From Gimesia alba (GTDB taxonomy: Bacteria > Planctomycetota > Planctomycetia > Planctomycetales > Planctomycetaceae), in assembly GCF_007744675.1 (NCBI RefSeq), contig NZ_CP036269.1, forward strand, positions 5,311,546 to 5,375,545: 64,000 bases of DNA. Reading direction: 5' to 3'. Shown here one piece after another: positions 27,004-35,771 of the stretch (position 1 is its first letter; every line of letters starts with the position of its first letter). The position numbers were made by a program, and so were the translations under genes. The notes beneath the pieces were generated by a model that did not search any database, was not told the origin of the DNA, and saw nothing but the letters and a program-made list of their open reading frames with translations.

Positions 27004-27708
27004 ATGGACGTTTTATCAAACCGCAATATTACCCACTGGTCAGTGGGCATTACGACCGCACCGAGAACTGAGCCAACGCTGAATCAAACGATCGACAGTC
27101 TCAGAAAAGCGGGGTGGGATCAACTGCAAATCTATGCAGAACCGGGGGTTGAGATCCCCGCTGATTCTCAGAATCTATTGATCGTTCCGCGCACGGAGCG
27201 GCTCGGTGCGTTTCCGAACTGGTATCTTGCGCTCACGGAAATGCTGCTGCGAGATCCCAAAGCAGAAGCATATTTGCTCTGCCAGGACGATGTTCTGATT
27301 GCGGAAAACACGCGTGCGTATCTGGAACGCCGCTTATGGCCGGCAGCAGAAATTGGTGTCGTTTCAATTTATTGCCCCAGTCATTACCAGCAAAACTCAA
27401 CACCAGATTTTATTCGCGAAGATCGCGGCTGGAGAAGCTGGGGCGCGTTAGCTTATATCTTTTCCAATCCATCCGCGCGTTTACTGCTCAGTGATGTCAC
27501 TGTCTTGAATCATCGTGGGTTCGGCCCTGCAGAGGGTTTGAAGCAGATTGATGCCGTCGTGGGACTCTGGTGCGAACGGCAGCAACTTCCTTATTTCGTC
27601 CATTCCCCCAGTCTGGTGCAACACATCGGTGAAACGTCAACCATTTACCCCACTGCTTCCGTAGCGGGACATCGCAAAGCAAATCATTTTTTGGAACACA
27701 TTCAATGA
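27004..27708 (+). CDS. Glycosyltransferase-like protein (GT-A fold)
   Basis: 234 residues from the ATG at 27004, which has AGGAAG just upstream; the frame opens earlier inside the preceding gene. HWSVGITTAPRTEPTLNQTI is a GT-A type start, LLCQDDVLIAE supplies an acidic metal-binding motif, and HRGFGPAEGLKQIDAVVGLW fits the acceptor side. Acceptor and donor are unknown. Third gene of the operon. Confidence 0.7.
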   Translation: MDVLSNRNITHWSVGITTAPRTEPTLNQTIDSLRKAGWDQLQIYAEPGVEIPADSQNLLIVPRTERLGAFPNWYLALTEMLLRDPKAEAYLLCQDDVLIAENTRAYLERRLWPAAEIGVVSIYCPSHYQQNSTPDFIREDRGWRSWGALAYIFSNPSARLLLSDVTVLNHRGFGPAEGLKQIDAVVGLWCERQQLPYFVHSPSLVQHIGETSTIYPTASVAGHRKANHFLEHIQ

Positions 27709-27748
27709 ACTAAAGATACACCATCAATTCTAAAGGTAAGCGTTTGAC

Positions 27749-28150
27749 ATGGAACATCAGAATTCCGATCAGGAAGACGAAGAGTTTCTCCTGGAACATT
27801 ATGAATCTGAAACCTATCGGGGGCGGCTGGAGAAACCAACTGTCAGTCACCAGATATTAAATCGCACTTGTGGAGACAGCGTGACACTGGACCTGCTTCT
27901 GGAAAGCAATCGAGTCATTCAGGCAAAGTTTGAAGCCGAGGGTTGTGTGATCTGCCAGGCCGCCGCTTCGATTTTATGTGAAACCATCGAGGGCATGGAG
28001 CTTTCTGAACTGAATTCTTTGGATGCACCTCAGATGCTTAAATCCATGCGAATCATATTGTCTCCGCGGAGAATGCGGTGTGGGCTGCTGGCCTGGGAAA
28101 CACTGCAACAAATGAAAACCAAGTTTGAGTCATCAGTGAAAAGGAAATAA
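27749..28150 (+). CDS. SufU/NifU-N-like iron-sulfur scaffold protein
   Basis: 133 residues. The cluster-ligand pattern of the SufU/IscU fold is present: Cys41 in RTCGDS (with Asp43), Cys66 in EGCVICQAAAS and Cys111 in RRMRCG, with LLLESNRVIQAKFEAEGC as the typical central block. The protein would hold a nascent iron-sulfur cluster in the cytoplasm. It lies alone among glycosyltransferases, but the same operon ends in a radical SAM enzyme, so a dedicated cluster supply for that enzyme is plausible. It could also be a derepurposed relative; no Suf partners are nearby. Confidence 0.75.
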   Translation: MEHQNSDQEDEEFLLEHYESETYRGRLEKPTVSHQILNRTCGDSVTLDLLLESNRVIQAKFEAEGCVICQAAASILCETIEGMELSELNSLDAPQMLKSMRIILSPRRMRCGLLAWETLQQMKTKFESSVKRK

Positions 28151-28156
28151 ACATCA

Positions 28157-30307
28157 ATGAAAGCAGTATGTCTCACTATCGAGATTCGATTTCCGGAAGT
28201 CTCGCATCCGGAGAAAAGTAAGAAGCCACAAGATCACGCTTCAACGTCTGATCTGACCGGTTCGATTAGACAAGTTCTCAACGAGGTCTCTTGTATCACA
28301 GATACACATGAGGCGCGAACGGCAGTTTACGAACATGGTTCCGATCAACTTCTCTCGAAATTGCGCGAATTAATTTCTCAAGATCGACTTCAAGAGAACC
28401 AATACCAACTTCAATTAAAACTGAATGGACAGCATTTGATTCGGTATGAGTATCTAGTCGAATTGCTGGAACAAACCGGCTGTCAGCTTGATATTTATCT
28501 GCAAAATGACCTGCCCGATTTTCAACGCAAGTACAATCAGGCAAAAAAACTGATCGAACGCTGGAAAAGAAGTTACGATCTGAAGGCATCAGTTCAAACA
28601 CACGCCCATTTACCAAACAGGCATTGTATTGAAAATCGACTCTTTATCAAACTGTCTTCCAAACAAAATGAAATTGCAGACGACTTGCAGACAGCCGAGA
28701 CGCTTCGCTTTCAGTTTCAAAACGGAACGCTGCTGAAAGCAGATCAAACTCTGTCTTTCCAGCCAGTCAAAAGGGACCTCAACCGAGATCAAGGTCCTTC
28801 CACTGAATACGATATCGATGTCTTCGTCCCCTACTTTCGGAATCTGCATCTGGTACCACAAACCATCGATTCGATCCTCTGGCAACATAAAGTCAGACCG
28901 TTTATTCACCTGGTCAATGACTGTTCGCGCGAAGATGACACAGCATTGAAACAGAGGTATGGCCATCTGACAAACATCAAATGGTATAAAACAAAACAGA
29001 ACAGTGGTCCCTATGCGATTGCCAACAATCTGTTTTATCACATGCAGACAGACCTGATCGGGATTGCCGATTCAGATGACATTCTTGAACCGACTCACTT
29101 CATGACGGCATTGCATGACTTGAAAGAAAATAACGCTGATGTCTGGGGCAGTTCCATGCGTCAGTTTTTGAACCCGATGGAGAATCATAACCAGCGAAAT
29201 CAAAACATCATCAATCGGATTCCCGTCGTCGATTCCGGTGCCAGACCCGATTGCATTCCCTACCCGCGCCTGATCAATGGAACTATGGTCATCAAACGAA
29301 GTACGTTTCAGAGCTTTAATGGGTTTGACGGTCGTATGTTCTGCGGCGCAGATACCGAGTTTTCACAGCGTCTGCAGTTCCCCAGTGATATCAATGCGAA
29401 AATTCATGTTTCAACCGACATCACTGCATTCCGCCGGGTCTGCAGTAACAGTTTGTCAAACAGCGATACGCGCTTCGGTTTAAAATCTCCGGAACGAGAC
29501 GCGGTGACGAAAGAGAGTTTAAGAAGATACGCGTTCTGGAAATCGCAAGACAAAATCGACCCGACAGAATATGGCACGCTGGACGTACAACCCGATGTCT
29601 TTGAGCCGGATTATTCGATCATTTTCAGACGATCCAGTCCCGTTTATATTTGCATGGCCGCGATTCCACGCAGGATTTATGCATTAGAAAAGACCATCGA
29701 ATCCTTAATTGATCAGGCTGATTACCTGAAAATTTACCTGAATCAATTCCAGCATGTGCCAGATTTCTTAAAGCACGACAAAATCGAATTAATTTTTGGC
29801 GATAACAGTCGGAAAGGCTCAACCAAATTTTTCTGGGCCGACAAAGTCCAGGGATATATTTTGACCGTCGATGACGACTTAATTTATCCCTCAGATTATG
29901 TCGAAGTTATGTGCTCGGCCATCGATAAGCATAAATGTCTGGTTGGTGCGCATGGCAACATCCTCAAACCAGGCAAGATCGATCGATACTACAAAGACCG
30001 AACCGTTCTGGATGCACGCAAAGAGGTGAAAGAAGATACCTTCGTGGACATTCTGGGAACCGGCACGATTGGTTTCCATACGGACGATATCAAAATGTCG
30101 ATGGCGGATATGGACCTGCCGGACATGGAAGACATCGCCATCTTCAAACTGTCTTATAACCATTCTTATACCAAAGTTGTGGTAGCACACCCGGAAGGCT
30201 GGTTTCAATCATCAACTCACCAGAATGACCTCGGACTTTATGGGGACGCTGTCCTCGATGATTCCCTGGAGACAGAAGTAATCAATGCACACAAAAACCA
30301 TCGATAA
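28157..30307 (+). CDS. Large protein with two GT-A domains and a radical-SAM-like N-terminal remnant
   Basis: 716 residues, starting six bases after the scaffold gene. Residues about 65-165 include LEQTGCQLDI and a following segment that align without gaps to the radical SAM enzyme at 30899 (about 23 of 65 positions identical), but no CxxxCxxC is present. Residues about 215-400 form a GT2 domain (DIDVFVPYFRN, IGIADSDDILEP). Residues about 490-716 form a second GT-A-like domain (VYICMAAIPRR, ILTVDDDLIYP). It may be a dual glycosyltransferase with an acceptor-binding domain shared with the radical SAM partner. Confidence 0.75.
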   Translation: MKAVCLTIEIRFPEVSHPEKSKKPQDHASTSDLTGSIRQVLNEVSCITDTHEARTAVYEHGSDQLLSKLRELISQDRLQENQYQLQLKLNGQHLIRYEYLVELLEQTGCQLDIYLQNDLPDFQRKYNQAKKLIERWKRSYDLKASVQTHAHLPNRHCIENRLFIKLSSKQNEIADDLQTAETLRFQFQNGTLLKADQTLSFQPVKRDLNRDQGPSTEYDIDVFVPYFRNLHLVPQTIDSILWQHKVRPFIHLVNDCSREDDTALKQRYGHLTNIKWYKTKQNSGPYAIANNLFYHMQTDLIGIADSDDILEPTHFMTALHDLKENNADVWGSSMRQFLNPMENHNQRNQNIINRIPVVDSGARPDCIPYPRLINGTMVIKRSTFQSFNGFDGRMFCGADTEFSQRLQFPSDINAKIHVSTDITAFRRVCSNSLSNSDTRFGLKSPERDAVTKESLRRYAFWKSQDKIDPTEYGTLDVQPDVFEPDYSIIFRRSSPVYICMAAIPRRIYALEKTIESLIDQADYLKIYLNQFQHVPDFLKHDKIELIFGDNSRKGSTKFFWADKVQGYILTVDDDLIYPSDYVEVMCSAIDKHKCLVGAHGNILKPGKIDRYYKDRTVLDARKEVKEDTFVDILGTGTIGFHTDDIKMSMADMDLPDMEDIAIFKLSYNHSYTKVVVAHPEGWFQSSTHQNDLGLYGDAVLDDSLETEVINAHKNHR

Positions 30308-30902
30308 AAGGCTGTGGGATCGCTCTGAGAAATGCGGGAATGTGACCTGTTCTGGTGAAACCATCATTGCCAGACCGCATCCGAACGGAAGATCCGAAGT
30401 CAAAATCAAACAGAACACCGCGTCTGGGATACGACGTTATCAATATTCATTCAGGCTCAATGGAAGTTTTTCGGAAAAAGCAACCATCGTTCTTCAGTTT
30501 CATGATTGGTGGACGATTCCTGACAACATCAATGTTGGGACTAAATCTTTTCTGTATCTGGCATCGCCTCCACCTTTGGCGTTTTCAGTGCGGAAAAACC
30601 ATCTGGTGCTGTCTCACAATGAGTTACTCAGCACACCGTTACTGGACATGGAACATGAATGGCTGGTTGTTGAGAAAAACAAGTTCACGCACTACGAACT
30701 CTTTCCTGTCAGCCTAAATGAATGGATCGACCTCGAAATCTCAATCAAATGGTCGCTCCATCGAGATGGATTTGTGGAATGTAATGGCAGAAAGATAAGC
30801 AATCTGAAAACGATGTTTAATTCGAATCCCTGCCATCTTCAATTTGGACTTTACCTGGACACCAGGTTTGAAAGCAACGAAATACGGGAGATTGTGTTAT
30901 GA
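30285..30902 (+). CDS. Jelly-roll-type protein, possibly polysaccharide-lyase-like
   Basis: 205 residues beginning 23 bases inside the previous gene, so translation is probably coupled. The pattern (YQYSFRLNGSFSEKATIVLQFH, then WIDLEISIKWSLHRDGFVECNGRK and a C-terminal LQFGLYLDTR strand) resembles the concanavalin-like fold of heparin-lyase-I-type proteins. No signal peptide. Without a clear catalytic set it could equally be a carbohydrate-binding protein. Its place between a glycosyltransferase and a radical SAM enzyme suggests it acts on the same glycan. Confidence 0.55.
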   Translation: MHTKTIDKRLWDRSEKCGNVTCSGETIIARPHPNGRSEVKIKQNTASGIRRYQYSFRLNGSFSEKATIVLQFHDWWTIPDNINVGTKSFLYLASPPPLAFSVRKNHLVLSHNELLSTPLLDMEHEWLVVEKNKFTHYELFPVSLNEWIDLEISIKWSLHRDGFVECNGRKISNLKTMFNSNPCHLQFGLYLDTRFESNEIREIVL

Positions 30903-31702
30903 TTACTTGTCCTAATTTAGAAATTCATGCCAGCTATGCCTGCAACCTGACATGCAAAAGTTGTTCACATTTCAGTGACCAGAGAGTCGGTAAAAATATC
31001 TCTCTGGAAGAGATCAAAGACCAGATGATGCAATGGAGCGGCCGAATCAAACCAAAAGTGTTTTCGATTCTGGGTGGGGAACCTGCTTTGAACAAACAGC
31101 TGCCTCAAATTGTAAGAGAATGCCGGAAACAATGGCCCTTCTCGAAACTACGGCTTGTGTCCAATGGATTTTTCCTGAAGAATCATCCGGACCTCCCCCG
31201 CGTTCTTGAACAAACCGGTTGTGAACTCGACATCTCGGTTCATCATGATGGACCAGAATATACTGAGAAATTGATTCCCGTGAGAAAACTCACTGAGTCC
31301 TGGCAAAGCAAACATCAATTCAAGTTGACCTATCGCCCCTCGGCGGCAAAATGGAGGACGACTTTCGAAGGCTTTGGTGCTGAGATGGTGCCATGGAATG
31401 ATGGTGATTCCGCGGCCAGTTATAAAATCTGTGTGGCCAAACATTGCCCTCAGATCTTTGAAAGCAAATTATACAAGTGCCCGCAACTTGCCTACCTGAA
31501 TTTAATGGACCGTAAATACAATCTGCCTGCCATCTGGGATCAATATCTGGCCTACCGACCATTACATCCTGAATGCTCCGATGAAGAACTGGAACAATTT
31601 TTCAATACCAAAGTCGAAGCAGCCTGTTCAATGTGCCCTGCTTTTCACCGTTACTTTGAAATCCCCTCGCCGCTCCCGCAACCCAAAGCTGTTGCCTCAT
31701 AA
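30899..31702 (+). CDS. Radical SAM enzyme of a glycosyltransferase operon
   Basis: 267 residues. The N-terminus LEIHASYACNLTCKSCSHFS gives the CxxxCxxC cluster motif (Cys15, Cys19, Cys22), followed by SILGGEPALNKQL, the GGE motif of SAM binding. The C-terminal part has further cysteines (ICVAKHCPQ, LYKCPQL, AACSMCPAF), which may bind an auxiliary cluster as in SPASM-type proteins. The start overlaps the previous stop by four bases (ATGA). It is the last gene of the operon, ahead of a strong terminator. The substrate is unknown; a sugar or a glycosylated carrier is likely from context. Confidence 0.8.
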   Translation: MITCPNLEIHASYACNLTCKSCSHFSDQRVGKNISLEEIKDQMMQWSGRIKPKVFSILGGEPALNKQLPQIVRECRKQWPFSKLRLVSNGFFLKNHPDLPRVLEQTGCELDISVHHDGPEYTEKLIPVRKLTESWQSKHQFKLTYRPSAAKWRTTFEGFGAEMVPWNDGDSAASYKICVAKHCPQIFESKLYKCPQLAYLNLMDRKYNLPAIWDQYLAYRPLHPECSDEELEQFFNTKVEAACSMCPAFHRYFEIPSPLPQPKAVAS

Positions 31703-31735
31703 AAAATGGGCCACTTCATCCCCCCCAAAAAAAAT

Positions 31736-31783
31736 AAGGCCCACAGCCCCTTGTCACCAAGGTGCTGTGGGCCTTTGTTTTAA
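31736..31783. terminator. Bidirectional terminator between convergent genes
   Basis: AAGGCCCACAGC pairs with GCTGTGGGCCTT around a loop. A T-rich run lies on the right for the plus-strand operon, and an A-rich run on the left serves as T-rich for the minus-strand oxidoreductase gene. Confidence 0.85.
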
Positions 31784-31810
31784 TCGTTCAGCAGGCCGCA
31801 ACCTTACTGA

Positions 31811-33181
31811 CTACATATTGATTTCGTATCCCTTACGATTTTCTCTTGAGAGGAACGAGTTCGCCTGGGCGTCGCCGATTACTTCTCGCTTCACGGGATC
31901 CCACTTGAGTCCGCGATCCAGTCGCATGGCGATATTGGAAAGGTGACAGATCTCAAGCATCCTGTTATGCGACCAGACGTCCGAAATGGGTTGCTTGCGG
32001 GCATTCATACCTTCAATAAAGTTGGCAGTATGATTTGCGCTCACCTTGCCGCCATAAACGGCTTCAATGGCGCCATCCGGCAGAGGATTGTCTTTGAGAG
32101 CTTCCACAGGCGCTCCGACGATCTTGCCGCGGTTAACAAAGAACCGGCCTTTGGTTCCTTCAAAGAGAATGCCGTTATCCCCTTCGCTGGTGATAATCAT
32201 TTCCACGTCATCAGGCATATCGACCTGGATTTTAAATTTCGTCGCGGCGTTGTACTGATCCTGGACTACCGGGTGCCCATCTTTGTACTCCACCGGCAAC
32301 GAAAATTCGAGTGGCGTCACTTTGCTCGGCCCCGTATCGCTGGCCCCCAGAGCCCAGCAGGCGATATCAACGTGATGCGCACCCCAGTCAGTCAGTTTTC
32401 CGCCTGAATATTCATGCCAGTTGCGGAAGGAATAGTGACAGTTGCTATAGAGCGGCACGCCGCCGCCATATCCCTTGCGCATTTCGGGAAGTGCCCGATA
32501 ATCCACTTTCGGTGCCGGTCCCAGCCAGAATTCGTAGTCCAGCCCTTCAGGAACAGGTGCCTTCGTAATGACCGGTGAAGCCGACATTCCATTGATGCCG
32601 CACGTCACTTTTTTAACCTTACCAATCCGGCCATCATTCACCAGAGCGACAGCCTGCAGGAACCGCTGTCCCGATTCCGATCGCTGCATCGTACCAACCT
32701 GGAAGACGCGGCCTGTTTGCTTGACGACCTTTTCAATCAACTTGCCTTCATCAATCGTCAGCGTTAATGGTTTTTCACAGTAGACATCTTTGCCGGCGAG
32801 CATCGCTTCAACCGCGATCTTGGTATGCCAATGATCGGGCGTGGCGATCATGACGGCGTCAACATCTTTTCGGTCAAGGACTTTCCGATAGTCTTTGTAA
32901 GCGTCTGGCTTCTTGCCCTGTTTCTTTTCTGTTTTTGCCACGTTGTCTGCGAGGACATTCGCATCCACGTCGGCGAGTGCCGCGAAATCAGCAAATTTGA
33001 ATGACTTGGAAGTAATCGCCCAACCCTGGTTCCGCAGACCAATGGTCGCAAAAACCGGACGATCGTTCGGCGATTTATATCCGAATGCTCGCTCAGCAGA
33101 AGGGCAGAAAATACTGGCAGCCCCTGCGAAGGCGGCTCCCTGAAGAAAATTGCGGCGCGTAATTTGTCGAGATGTTGGCAT
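31811..33181 (-). CDS. Tat-exported Gfo/Idh/MocA oxidoreductase
   Basis: 456 residues from the ATG at 33181 (a TTG lies one codon earlier). TRRNFLQGAAFAGAASIF is a twin-arginine signal. The Rossmann part follows, then ATPDHWHTKIAVEAMLAGKDVYCEKP, the family's EKP lysine motif, and GGGVPLYSNCHYSFRNWHEYSGGKLTDWGAHHVD, shown here as separate family blocks of the C-terminal domain. Exported Gfo/Idh/MocA paralogues are abundant in planctomycetes and act on sugars or sugar acids with bound NAD(P). An AGAGGA site lies ten bases upstream. Monocistronic. Confidence 0.9.
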   Translation of the reverse strand: MPTSRQITRRNFLQGAAFAGAASIFCPSAERAFGYKSPNDRPVFATIGLRNQGWAITSKSFKFADFAALADVDANVLADNVAKTEKKQGKKPDAYKDYRKVLDRKDVDAVMIATPDHWHTKIAVEAMLAGKDVYCEKPLTLTIDEGKLIEKVVKQTGRVFQVGTMQRSESGQRFLQAVALVNDGRIGKVKKVTCGINGMSASPVITKAPVPEGLDYEFWLGPAPKVDYRALPEMRKGYGGGVPLYSNCHYSFRNWHEYSGGKLTDWGAHHVDIACWALGASDTGPSKVTPLEFSLPVEYKDGHPVVQDQYNAATKFKIQVDMPDDVEMIITSEGDNGILFEGTKGRFFVNRGKIVGAPVEALKDNPLPDGAIEAVYGGKVSANHTANFIEGMNARKQPISDVWSHNRMLEICHLSNIAMRLDRGLKWDPVKREVIGDAQANSFLSRENRKGYEINM

Positions 33182-33822
33182 CAAGCGAAATCCTCTTAGA
33201 GAAATAATTCTGAAGTCTTAAAGTCAAAAGCAGGTGAGCATCGCTCTGGGCATGCAATCAGCCTCTAAAACAGTGCTCATTGGGACCATAAATTCTACAC
33301 GAAACCGACCATTGAGTACACCATAATCGGGTCCTTTGGGGAAGATGGGGCCAATTCGCAATCTGTCGCCGGAATCGACTTGACAGAATACGAACGGGGA
33401 CGAAATGCGGGTGATTCAACTCAAATTGACACGCGTGAAGATTTTGACAAGCCAGGCGGATCACAGTTGCTGGATTGTCGACTTGCACCGTTGGAAACAA
33501 TGAACGCCGTCGATTTTACAATCATCGAAAGCCCTGATCAAAAATCAGACGTCGAGAGCAACTGCCGGGCCGAACAGAATTGGTCATGCCACCTGATTCT
33601 GTTGGTAGAAAGATAAGAGTCAAGTTACATATTGTAAATCTAATTTTGCTTAGTATCATACTCAAGATGCTGGCATTATTTCCAGCATCGATGTGTGATA
33701 TGAATCCGCTGCGGCAGCATATCAAAACCAAAATCGATTATTTTGTGCGTATTTGTTCTATATCAGCGTCATATCAGAACAAGTCCGTGCAGGTGAATAA
33801 TAAATTAGATGCCTTGAGATAA
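33182..33822. other. Intergenic region with an orphan gene tail repeat
   Basis: About 640 bases without a full gene. It contains the second copy of the ILFG...V-stop tail (33511-33581). The rest shows nothing I can support. Confidence 0.5.
33511..33581 (-). repeat. Second copy of the orphan tail (ILFGPAVALDV-stop)
   Basis: On the minus strand the segment reads ILFGPAVALDV and TGA (33545-33580), then the same trailer as at 14470-14504. The two copies differ at scattered positions and by small indels but keep the stop. No REP arm is visible next to this copy. Confidence 0.5.
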
Positions 33823-34842
33823 ATGACTCTCCACTACCAGGTGCTTGGAAACCCAGGCCGCGATAATGCACTTTTCGTTCGCGTCGAGTCGGGACAATCG
33901 ATCGCGCGATTGCTTTTCGACTGTGGCGATGGTTGCTTATCGAGCCTGCCATTTTCCGAGATCCAGGCGATTGATCATCTATTCTTCTCGCACCTGCACA
34001 TGGACCACATTGGCGGTTTTGATTCGTTTTTCCGTTGCACTTTCAATCGCGATGTCAAGCCGAACGTGATTTGGGGCCCTGCCGGTACGTCTGCCATTCT
34101 GCACCATCGCTTTCAAGGGTTCTGGTGGAATCTTCACGCGGATCAATCTGGAACGTGGTCTGTAAACGACGTACACCCGACCCACATTGAACGATTCCGA
34201 TACGAGATTTCCGAGGCGTTTTCTGAACGCCACAACGAGAATAAGACCGAACAATGCAGTCCGATACTGGATACAAGCGACTATTCGGTCTCTGCGATCC
34301 ACCTGAAGCATAACGGCCCCTGCCTGGGATATGTGGTTCGAGAAAAACCAAAGTGGAACGTCCAGACCGACCGTGTTGCTGAAATGGGCCTGCGGCCCGG
34401 CCCATGGATGAAAGAACTCAAAAGTGACACTGCGACACCTGTGATTGACATCGATGGCCGGACATTTGATCTCGCGGCACTACGAAACGATTTGTTAATT
34501 GAATCGCCTGGGGAATCGATCGCATACCTGACTGATTTCCTGCTCGACGATACAACGAGCGAACAACTGCAGGAAGTCTTAGGCGATTGCACCACGGTTG
34601 TCTGCGAAGCGCAGTACCGGGATCAAGACATCGATCTCGCACAACGCAACTTTCACACAACGACAACAAAGGTCTCCCACCTTGCCGCCCGCTCCGGTTT
34701 CGGCAAACTCGTCTTATTCCATCTATCCGACCGGTATACGACAGAGGAATGGGCTGAGATGCTGGCCGAATGCCGAAAGATATTTCCCAACACAGTTTTC
34801 CCCAAAGACTGGAACATCGAACCGCAAAACAACGGTATCTAA
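33823..34842 (+). CDS. Metallo-beta-lactamase-fold hydrolase (RNase Z-like)
   Basis: 339 residues. The metal motif SHLHMDHIGG (His57, His59, Asp61, His62) is intact, and the DCGDG and LTDFLLDD segments match RNase Z-like members. A later VLFHLSDRY block supplies the final histidine. It is not a standard-length tRNA-processing RNase Z and could act on another phosphodiester or a lactone. The gene ends TATCTAA and runs directly into a partial attC-like sequence. The last 67 bases recur at 35577-35643. Confidence 0.75.
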   Translation: MTLHYQVLGNPGRDNALFVRVESGQSIARLLFDCGDGCLSSLPFSEIQAIDHLFFSHLHMDHIGGFDSFFRCTFNRDVKPNVIWGPAGTSAILHHRFQGFWWNLHADQSGTWSVNDVHPTHIERFRYEISEAFSERHNENKTEQCSPILDTSDYSVSAIHLKHNGPCLGYVVREKPKWNVQTDRVAEMGLRPGPWMKELKSDTATPVIDIDGRTFDLAALRNDLLIESPGESIAYLTDFLLDDTTSEQLQEVLGDCTTVVCEAQYRDQDIDLAQRNFHTTTTKVSHLAARSGFGKLVLFHLSDRYTTEEWAEMLAECRKIFPNTVFPKDWNIEPQNNGI

Positions 34843-34843
34843 C
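34775..34843 (+). repeat. Direct repeat copy 1: 3' end of the MBL-fold gene
   Basis: The codons for KIFPNTVFPKDWNIEPQNNGI and the stop. A copy with about 60 of 67 identical bases lies at 35577-35643, past a complete inserted gene and a REP hairpin. Confidence 0.8.
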
Positions 34844-34870
34844 AAGGCGTTGCACCGAAGCCACGCTCGT
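34838..34870 (+). other. Partial attC-like (integron cassette) sequence
   Basis: TCTAACAAGGCGTTGCACCG directly at the gene end resembles the 5' half of integron attC sites (TCTAACAA...CGTT pattern). The matching 3' half ending in GTTAG is not found, so this is at best a truncated site. Confidence 0.35.
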
Positions 34871-34943
34871 CTTTCACGGGTCATCAAGCCCCCTTTTACT
34901 CATCTTCCATGAGGAAATTGATGATCCTAAGGAGATCTTTATT

Positions 34944-35549
34944 ATGACTCTATTTCAGAAAAGTAAAATCTTTAAGATATTGGCGTTTCTGTTGCTGCCA
35001 TTTTTTTGCCTGACGATCTTAGTTATTGGGAATACCATAAACCCGATGGCATTGGCTTTCCTGACTGATTTCAATGTAGAAAATAAGACGAACGAAATTC
35101 TATTTATTACTCCCATCGGTACAAAGAGCCCCAATGGGTCCTGGCATCAACTACCTTACTCATTTTCATCTTCATTTTACTTCATAATACCTTCTAAAAT
35201 TGATTATCCTATTGAACCCGGTGGTCTAAAAAATTTCATTTACGATTACGATGATATTCAATTTTCAGAAATACTTATTAGACGAACAGGTGAAAAAAGT
35301 AGAATATTCAGTATACAAGCACCACTTCAACTCGATGGTTATTATCCCCCTGAGAGAAAACAATTCGAAATTAAAGATGTCAATACTCTACCTTTTGCAA
35401 AAAAAGAACATTTATTGGCATTGAAACCTACTCGGATGAATTCATGGGCAATCGAGATCTTAGCTTTGATTGGCTTGTTATCGCCAGTTTTTTTTGTATT
35501 AGGATCAAGGTGTAAACAACGGTCAGAAGGTTATAAAGGGGTCAGGTAA
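34944..35549 (+). CDS. Membrane-anchored protein of unknown function, ending inside a REP hairpin
   Basis: 201 residues from ATG 34944, which has AAGGAGA eight bases upstream. There is one N-terminal helix (ILAFLLLPFFCLTILVIGNTI), a soluble middle of about 130 residues and a C-terminal helix (WAIEILALIGLLSPVFFVLG). The last codons (YKGVR and TAA) are supplied by the REP palindrome at 35535, so the natural C-terminus may have been replaced. AT-rich and flanked by two copies of the MBL gene's tail. No family recognised. Confidence 0.6.
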   Translation: MTLFQKSKIFKILAFLLLPFFCLTILVIGNTINPMALAFLTDFNVENKTNEILFITPIGTKSPNGSWHQLPYSFSSSFYFIIPSKIDYPIEPGGLKNFIYDYDDIQFSEILIRRTGEKSRIFSIQAPLQLDGYYPPERKQFEIKDVNTLPFAKKEHLLALKPTRMNSWAIEILALIGLLSPVFFVLGSRCKQRSEGYKGVR

Positions 35550-35571
35550 TCAAAGAGTCCTGACCCCTTTT
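35535..35571. repeat. REP hairpin, subfamily B
   Basis: AAAGGGGTCAGG faces CCTGACCCCTTT with the loop TAATCAAAGAGT. Provides the stop codon of the upstream gene. Confidence 0.85.
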
Positions 35572-35576
35572 ATCTC

Positions 35577-35645
35577 CAAAAGATATTTCCCAACAGAGTT
35601 TTCCCCAAAAACTGGAACATCGAACCGCAAAGCAACGATGCGTAA
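35577..35645 (+). repeat. Direct repeat copy 2: orphan 3' end of an MBL-fold gene
   Basis: Begins six bases after a REP hairpin and encodes KIFPNRVFPKNWNIEPQSNDA then TAA, a diverged copy of the tail at 34775. Another REP begins immediately at the stop. Confidence 0.8.
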
Positions 35646-35691
35646 AGGGGCCAGCGACTCTTTAATAGAGTTAAGAGTCCTGGTCCTTTTT
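35644..35691. repeat. REP hairpin, subfamily B (degenerate)
   Basis: AAAGGGGCCAGCGACTCTT faces AAGAGTCCTGGTCCTTTTT around TAATAGAGTT. It starts on the stop codon of the orphan MBL tail. Confidence 0.7.
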
Positions 35692-35771
35692 GATTTGTTA
35701 AAGAAGTTCAAGGCCATTTGAAAGTTGTTCGCACACTTGTTGTTTTCTTAGCCAGGTGGAGAGTTAAATCA

